Origin: Rickettsiales bacterium
GTDB lineage: Bacteria; Pseudomonadota; Alphaproteobacteria; Rickettsiales; UBA1997
NCBI GenBank assembly: GCA_031269065.1
Contig: JAIRWJ010000019.1
Location: 1-18,042, forward strand
DNA: 18,042 bases
Reading direction: 5' to 3'
Shown here: piece after piece, positions 15,406 through 18,042 of the stretch
Numbering within the stretch: the stretch's first letter is position 1
Layout: each line of letters starts with the position of its first letter
Translations under genes and position numbers: made by a program
The notes under the pieces: generated by a model
Seen by the model: the letters and a program-made list of their open reading frames with translations, nothing else
Told to the model about the DNA's origin: nothing
Databases searched by the model: none

Positions 15406-16053
15406 TTAGAAGTTAAAGGTCAGACTAGCGTAGGATCTGATGGTCTTTGTCCTATCTGCCCCTTTAATTTTAGCAAGCGCACCTGTATCAGCGCCGCCAA
15501 CAAGATCAGCCGCCGTTGCATCCTTGAGATCCTTTGTAATTCCAATATGGGTTACATCTATACCCAGTCTCAGATTAGCACATTTATCAAGAGGCATCAG
15601 GAACGATGCTCCGTAGGTCAAACCAAACATAGAGAGGAGTGCTTTTTTTTCATCGCCTGCACTTAGATATTTAACTTTATCCCTAATGCCAAAACCAGCA
15701 CCGATGTTAAACAGAATAGCTCCCTTACCGAAGTCATAGCCGACTCCCAGCACTGTCCTGAAGGACACTTGTCCAATTCCAGCCAAATCTCCACCAGCCT
15801 CATCAGCATCTTTGTAGTTGTTCAGCGTGTAGCCAAAGGATGCCTCAGGCACTACCAGGAAGTTGTTAAAATTAAGAGCGTAACCATAGCCCAGACCTAG
15901 GCCTGCACCATAGGGACTAGCTGTCCCGCTAAAGTTAATGGATTCAGAGCTACCACTTAGAGTAACCAGGTTTCCCTCGAGGCCGGCCCTTGCACCCATC
16001 GCGGACACCATCAGCGCCCCCATAACAGCCAATAATCTAAAGTTCTTTTTCAT
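15406..16053 (-). CDS. Outer-membrane beta-barrel protein (small surface antigen type)
   Basis: 215 residues from the ATG at 16053, which is preceded by AAGGA with 5-nt spacing. A longer in-frame start at 16146 would put a second hydrophobic stretch before the signal peptide and is unlikely. Residues 1-22 (MKKNFRLLAVMGALMVSAMG) form a signal peptide cleaved near ARA|GLEG. The rest alternates amphipathic strands (YGAGLGLGYGYALNF, FLVVPEASFGYTLNNY, ILFNIGAGFGIRD, LRLGIDVTHIGI) and ends in SYASLTFNF with the C-terminal Phe that BAM recognises. Size and strand count suggest an 8-stranded barrel, as in the rickettsial Omp/P44/Msp2 or OmpW-like groups. It is transcribed away from virB3-virB4 and has its own terminator. 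It probably sits in the outer membrane as an abundant surface protein. Confidence 0.88.
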   Translation of the reverse strand: MKKNFRLLAVMGALMVSAMGARAGLEGNLVTLSGSSESINFSGTASPYGAGLGLGYGYALNFNNFLVVPEASFGYTLNNYKDADEAGGDLAGIGQVSFRTVLGVGYDFGKGAILFNIGAGFGIRDKVKYLSAGDEKKALLSMFGLTYGASFLMPLDKCANLRLGIDVTHIGITKDLKDATAADLVGGADTGALAKIKGADRTKTIRSYASLTFNF

Positions 16054-16088
16054 GTTATCCTTAAAAAGGGTTAGTAATCTGGGGGGAG

Positions 16089-16117
16089 AGATTAGACACC
16101 AAATAAATAAAAGGCAA
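16089..16117 (-). promoter_or_regulatory. Possible promoter of the outer-membrane protein gene
   Basis: On the minus strand TTGCCT (16117-16112), 17 nt, TAATCT (16094-16089), giving a leader of about 30 nt that contains the AAGGA ribosome site. The hexamers match only 4/6 and 3/6, so this is tentative. A run of six Cs on the minus strand follows the -10. Confidence 0.3.
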
Positions 16118-16281
16118 TAGCTAGGGAAGAAAATTGAAATCTTCATTTATTTCCTGATGTTTTTGGCTGTGGATACTACTTTGATGAAAAAATGATCGAT
16201 TTGATGCGAAAAAATTTAATAAAAACAATTATATTGTAGAAGTTAATTTCTTTTGTTATAGATAATTATCTTGATTTTTGT

Positions 16282-16310
16282 TTGAAGTACTATAGTGTCG
16301 TCCATATAAC
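16282..16310 (+). promoter_or_regulatory. Sigma-70-like promoter of virB3-virB4
   Basis: TTGAAG (16282-16287), exactly 17 nt, TATAAC (16305-16310, 5/6 to consensus). Only 14 nt separate the -10 from the virB3 ATG, so the leader would be about 8 nt. The same -35 hexamer is used by the tRNA gene. Confidence 0.6.
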
Positions 16311-16316
16311 ACTATA
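16291..16316. promoter_or_regulatory. Perfect dyad across the virB3 -10, candidate operator
   Basis: TATAGTGT (16291-16298), N10, ACACTATA (16309-16316): 8 of 8 bases inverted. The left arm lies in the spacer, the right arm begins at the last bases of the -10 and reaches the start point, so a bound dimer would block RNA polymerase. In Ehrlichia a regulator called EcxR is known to act on virB/virD promoters; whether this site is of that kind is inference. Confidence 0.45.
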
Positions 16317-16324
16317 CTGAGTCC

Positions 16325-16624
16325 ATGGCTGGCGGAAGGATAGAGGCAGATCCATTGTTTTTAGGCTTAACTAGACCAAGCATGATATTGGGAGTAACCT
16401 ATGTCTATGCTGCAATAGAGGCGCTAGGATCTATAATGGCTTTTATAATAACTAGTAATTTCATATATTTACTAGTGATGATGCCAAGTTTGCATTGTGC
16501 AGCCTATTTCATATGCCTAAAGGAGCCACTGATGCTGGAGTTGCTTATAATGAAAACCAGTAACTTCAGTGTATGTCCTAACAAAACGTTTCACGGAGGT
16601 GTTAATTCCTATGATGTTTACTAG
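16325..16624 (+). CDS. virB3: Type IV secretion protein VirB3
   Basis: 99 residues, normal length for VirB3, a small inner-membrane part of the type IV secretion machine that works closely with VirB4. The N-terminal family motif is clear: DPLFLGLTRPSMILGV (residues 9-24). Two hydrophobic segments follow, about 20-42 and 43-62, giving a hairpin in the inner membrane. No Shine-Dalgarno site precedes the ATG and the predicted leader is very short. virB4 starts 38 bp downstream on the same strand, so the two are probably one operon, as in other Rickettsiales. In Anaplasmataceae sodB usually precedes virB3; here a divergent outer-membrane gene lies upstream instead. Confidence 0.93.
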   Translation: MAGGRIEADPLFLGLTRPSMILGVTYVYAAIEALGSIMAFIITSNFIYLLVMMPSLHCAAYFICLKEPLMLELLIMKTSNFSVCPNKTFHGGVNSYDVY

Positions 16625-16662
16625 TTGGTTGGCACCGAAAATTTTAAAATTTGGCAATAGAT

Positions 16663-18042
16663 ATGTATAATTTTAGCTCTCATATGGCTCCAAAGCAGGA
16701 TCACTTATCTAAGGAACGGACCGCTGCCGACTACATACCCTATTATCTACACTGCAACGAGGATACGATTCTGCTAAAGGATAACAGTCTACTAAAGGTT
16801 ATAAAAATAAAGGGTTTTTCCTTTGAAACCGCTGATGATGATGACATAGATATAAAAAAGGGTGCCAGAAATAACCTTTTGAAAGGAATGGCCTCAGGTA
16901 CTTTTGCACTCTGGTTTCATACTATAAGAAGAAAGGAGGAAGCTTATCCGGGAGGAACTTACACTAATGTTTTTGCTAAGAGGCTGAACAAAGAATGGAA
17001 GGATAGACATAGCGGAGATAGATCTTTTGTAAATGAGCACTACATAAGTATAGTTAGAAAAGAGGATACCGCCGGCATAGCAAAAATAGGAAGTATAATT
17101 AGCAAGCTACGTAGTAAGGCCGATAAGAACGCTAAGGCCAAAATATTCAAGGACGCAGTGGCTGAAATTGATGAAATAACCGAAAGGGTTCTGAATGGTT
17201 TTTCGAACTATGGCCCTGAGCTGTTATCCCTTCGAGAGGCCCCCGACGGAGTCTACTCTGAGATTCTGAAATTTCTGGGAGTCATAGTTAACTGTGGCCA
17301 GATCCAAGACTATAGGCTGTCTCCCATAACGCTAGACCATTATCTTATGGTCAACCGGCTGTATTTTAGCTCAAAGATTTTCGAGTCGCTGGGACCGAAT
17401 GGCTCTAAATTCGGTGCTATAGCCTCTGTGAAGGAATATAGACCATCTACTAATGCCGGTATATTGGACGGGTTTCTCCAAATGCCCTTTGAGTTTATAA
17501 TAACCCAGTCCTACACCTACACCAACAGAATGATGGCCATTAGCAGCATGCAGCTCCAACAGAGACGCATGATACAGTCCGAGGATGTGGCTGTGTCCCA
17601 GATCAGGGAAATTGACGAGGCCCTTGATTCAGCCATGAGTGGAAAATTTGCCTTTGGCAGTCACCATTTGAGTCTCTGCTGTTTTGAAGATACTCTAAAA
17701 TCTGTAGAAAATTCTATATCCATGGCTATAGTTGAATTTTCAAATGTTGGCATAACGGCGGTTCGAGAGAGACTGAATATGGAGGCCTGTTTCTGGTCGC
17801 AGCTGCCAGGCAATCTTAAATATATAGTTCGTAAATCCACTATAAACACACTTAATCTTGCTAGCTTTGCTTCATTCCATAATTACCCGTCCGGCAAGAG
17901 AGTTGGCAATCATTGGGGAGATGCCTGCACGGTTCTAAACACGGTTTCTGGCACACCCTATTTTTTTAGTTTTCATGTGCGTGATGTTGGCCATACGATG
18001 ATAATAGGACCAACTGGTGCCGGCAAAACGGTTATGATGAAT
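16663..18042 (+). CDS. virB4: Type IV secretion ATPase VirB4, N-terminal part (runs off window)
   Basis: The frame is open from the ATG at 16663 to the window end: 460 codons, with a full protein expected near 800. VirB4 is the largest ATPase of the secretion system and powers pilus or channel assembly and transport at the inner membrane. The N-terminal CagE/TrbE/VirB family domain is recognisable (ERTAADYIPYYLHCNEDTIL, GTFALWFHTIRR, LLSLREAPDGVYSEILKFLG, ISSMQLQQRRMIQSEDVA). The Walker A motif GPTGAGKT comes close to the window edge. The first residues (MYNFSSHMAPKQ) are family-variable; ATG 16684 is an alternative start, and neither has a clear ribosome site. It is intact as far as seen and probably co-transcribed with virB3. 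Confidence 0.95.
   Translation, partial: MYNFSSHMAPKQDHLSKERTAADYIPYYLHCNEDTILLKDNSLLKVIKIKGFSFETADDDDIDIKKGARNNLLKGMASGTFALWFHTIRRKEEAYPGGTYTNVFAKRLNKEWKDRHSGDRSFVNEHYISIVRKEDTAGIAKIGSIISKLRSKADKNAKAKIFKDAVAEIDEITERVLNGFSNYGPELLSLREAPDGVYSEILKFLGVIVNCGQIQDYRLSPITLDHYLMVNRLYFSSKIFESLGPNGSKFGAIASVKEYRPSTNAGILDGFLQMPFEFIITQSYTYTNRMMAISSMQLQQRRMIQSEDVAVSQIREIDEALDSAMSGKFAFGSHHLSLCCFEDTLKSVENSISMAIVEFSNVGITAVRERLNMEACFWSQLPGNLKYIVRKSTINTLNLASFASFHNYPSGKRVGNHWGDACTVLNTVSGTPYFFSFHVRDVGHTMIIGPTGAGKTVMMN

Noticed and set aside
1..18042. CRISPR array, insertion sequence or prophage
   Set aside because: No regularly spaced repeats, transposase, integrase or phage structural genes were seen on either strand.

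Overview
The window most likely comes from an obligate intracellular alphaproteobacterium of the order Rickettsiales. The evidence is a fairly AT-rich genome (roughly 40% GC by eye), a virB3-virB4 pair of the Rickettsiales type IV secretion type, a P44/Msp2-like small outer-membrane beta-barrel, decayed bioB and ankyrin-type remnants, long non-coding gaps, and a eukaryotic-like protein kinase. The genus cannot be fixed from the sequence alone.

Layout. Positions 1-708 (minus) hold the N-terminal part of a membrane-anchored AsmA/DUF3971-like protein. recN follows (965-2653, minus) and probably starts at TTG. A gap of about 1.1 kb (2710-3832) has no intact gene, only small decayed-looking fragments, one of them ankyrin-like. 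A signal-peptide-bearing HAD-fold protein (3833-4921, plus) precedes argS (5173-6903, plus). Converging on argS from the minus strand are a frameshifted bioB 3' remnant, an initiator-type tRNA-Met with unusual identity elements, and mnmE (7728-9077). Next, all on the minus strand, come a small anchored acidic protein with a polylysine tail (9190-9837), a 798-residue Hanks-type kinase with a Q/P/N-rich linker (9995-12391), and two tandem paralogous exported proteins (12959-13972 and 14086-15114). An outer-membrane beta-barrel gene (15406-16053, minus) is divergent from virB3 (16325-16624) and virB4 (16663 to the window end).

How the genes may work together. The housekeeping genes (recN, argS, mnmE, tRNA) are ordinary. 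The accessory block from 9190 to 15114 is the most interesting part. The kinase C-terminal domain resembles the C-terminal halves of the two exported paralogues, in a MORN-like glycine/asparagine-rich pattern. So a kinase and two exported proteins appear to share a little-described domain, next to an outer-membrane protein and type IV secretion genes. A joint role at the host interface is inference, not shown.

Regulation. Most genes have their own sigma-70-like promoter. Several sit so close to the start codon that the 5' leader would be only about 4-8 nt. The virB3 promoter carries a perfect 8-bp dyad that spans its -10 element and looks like an operator.
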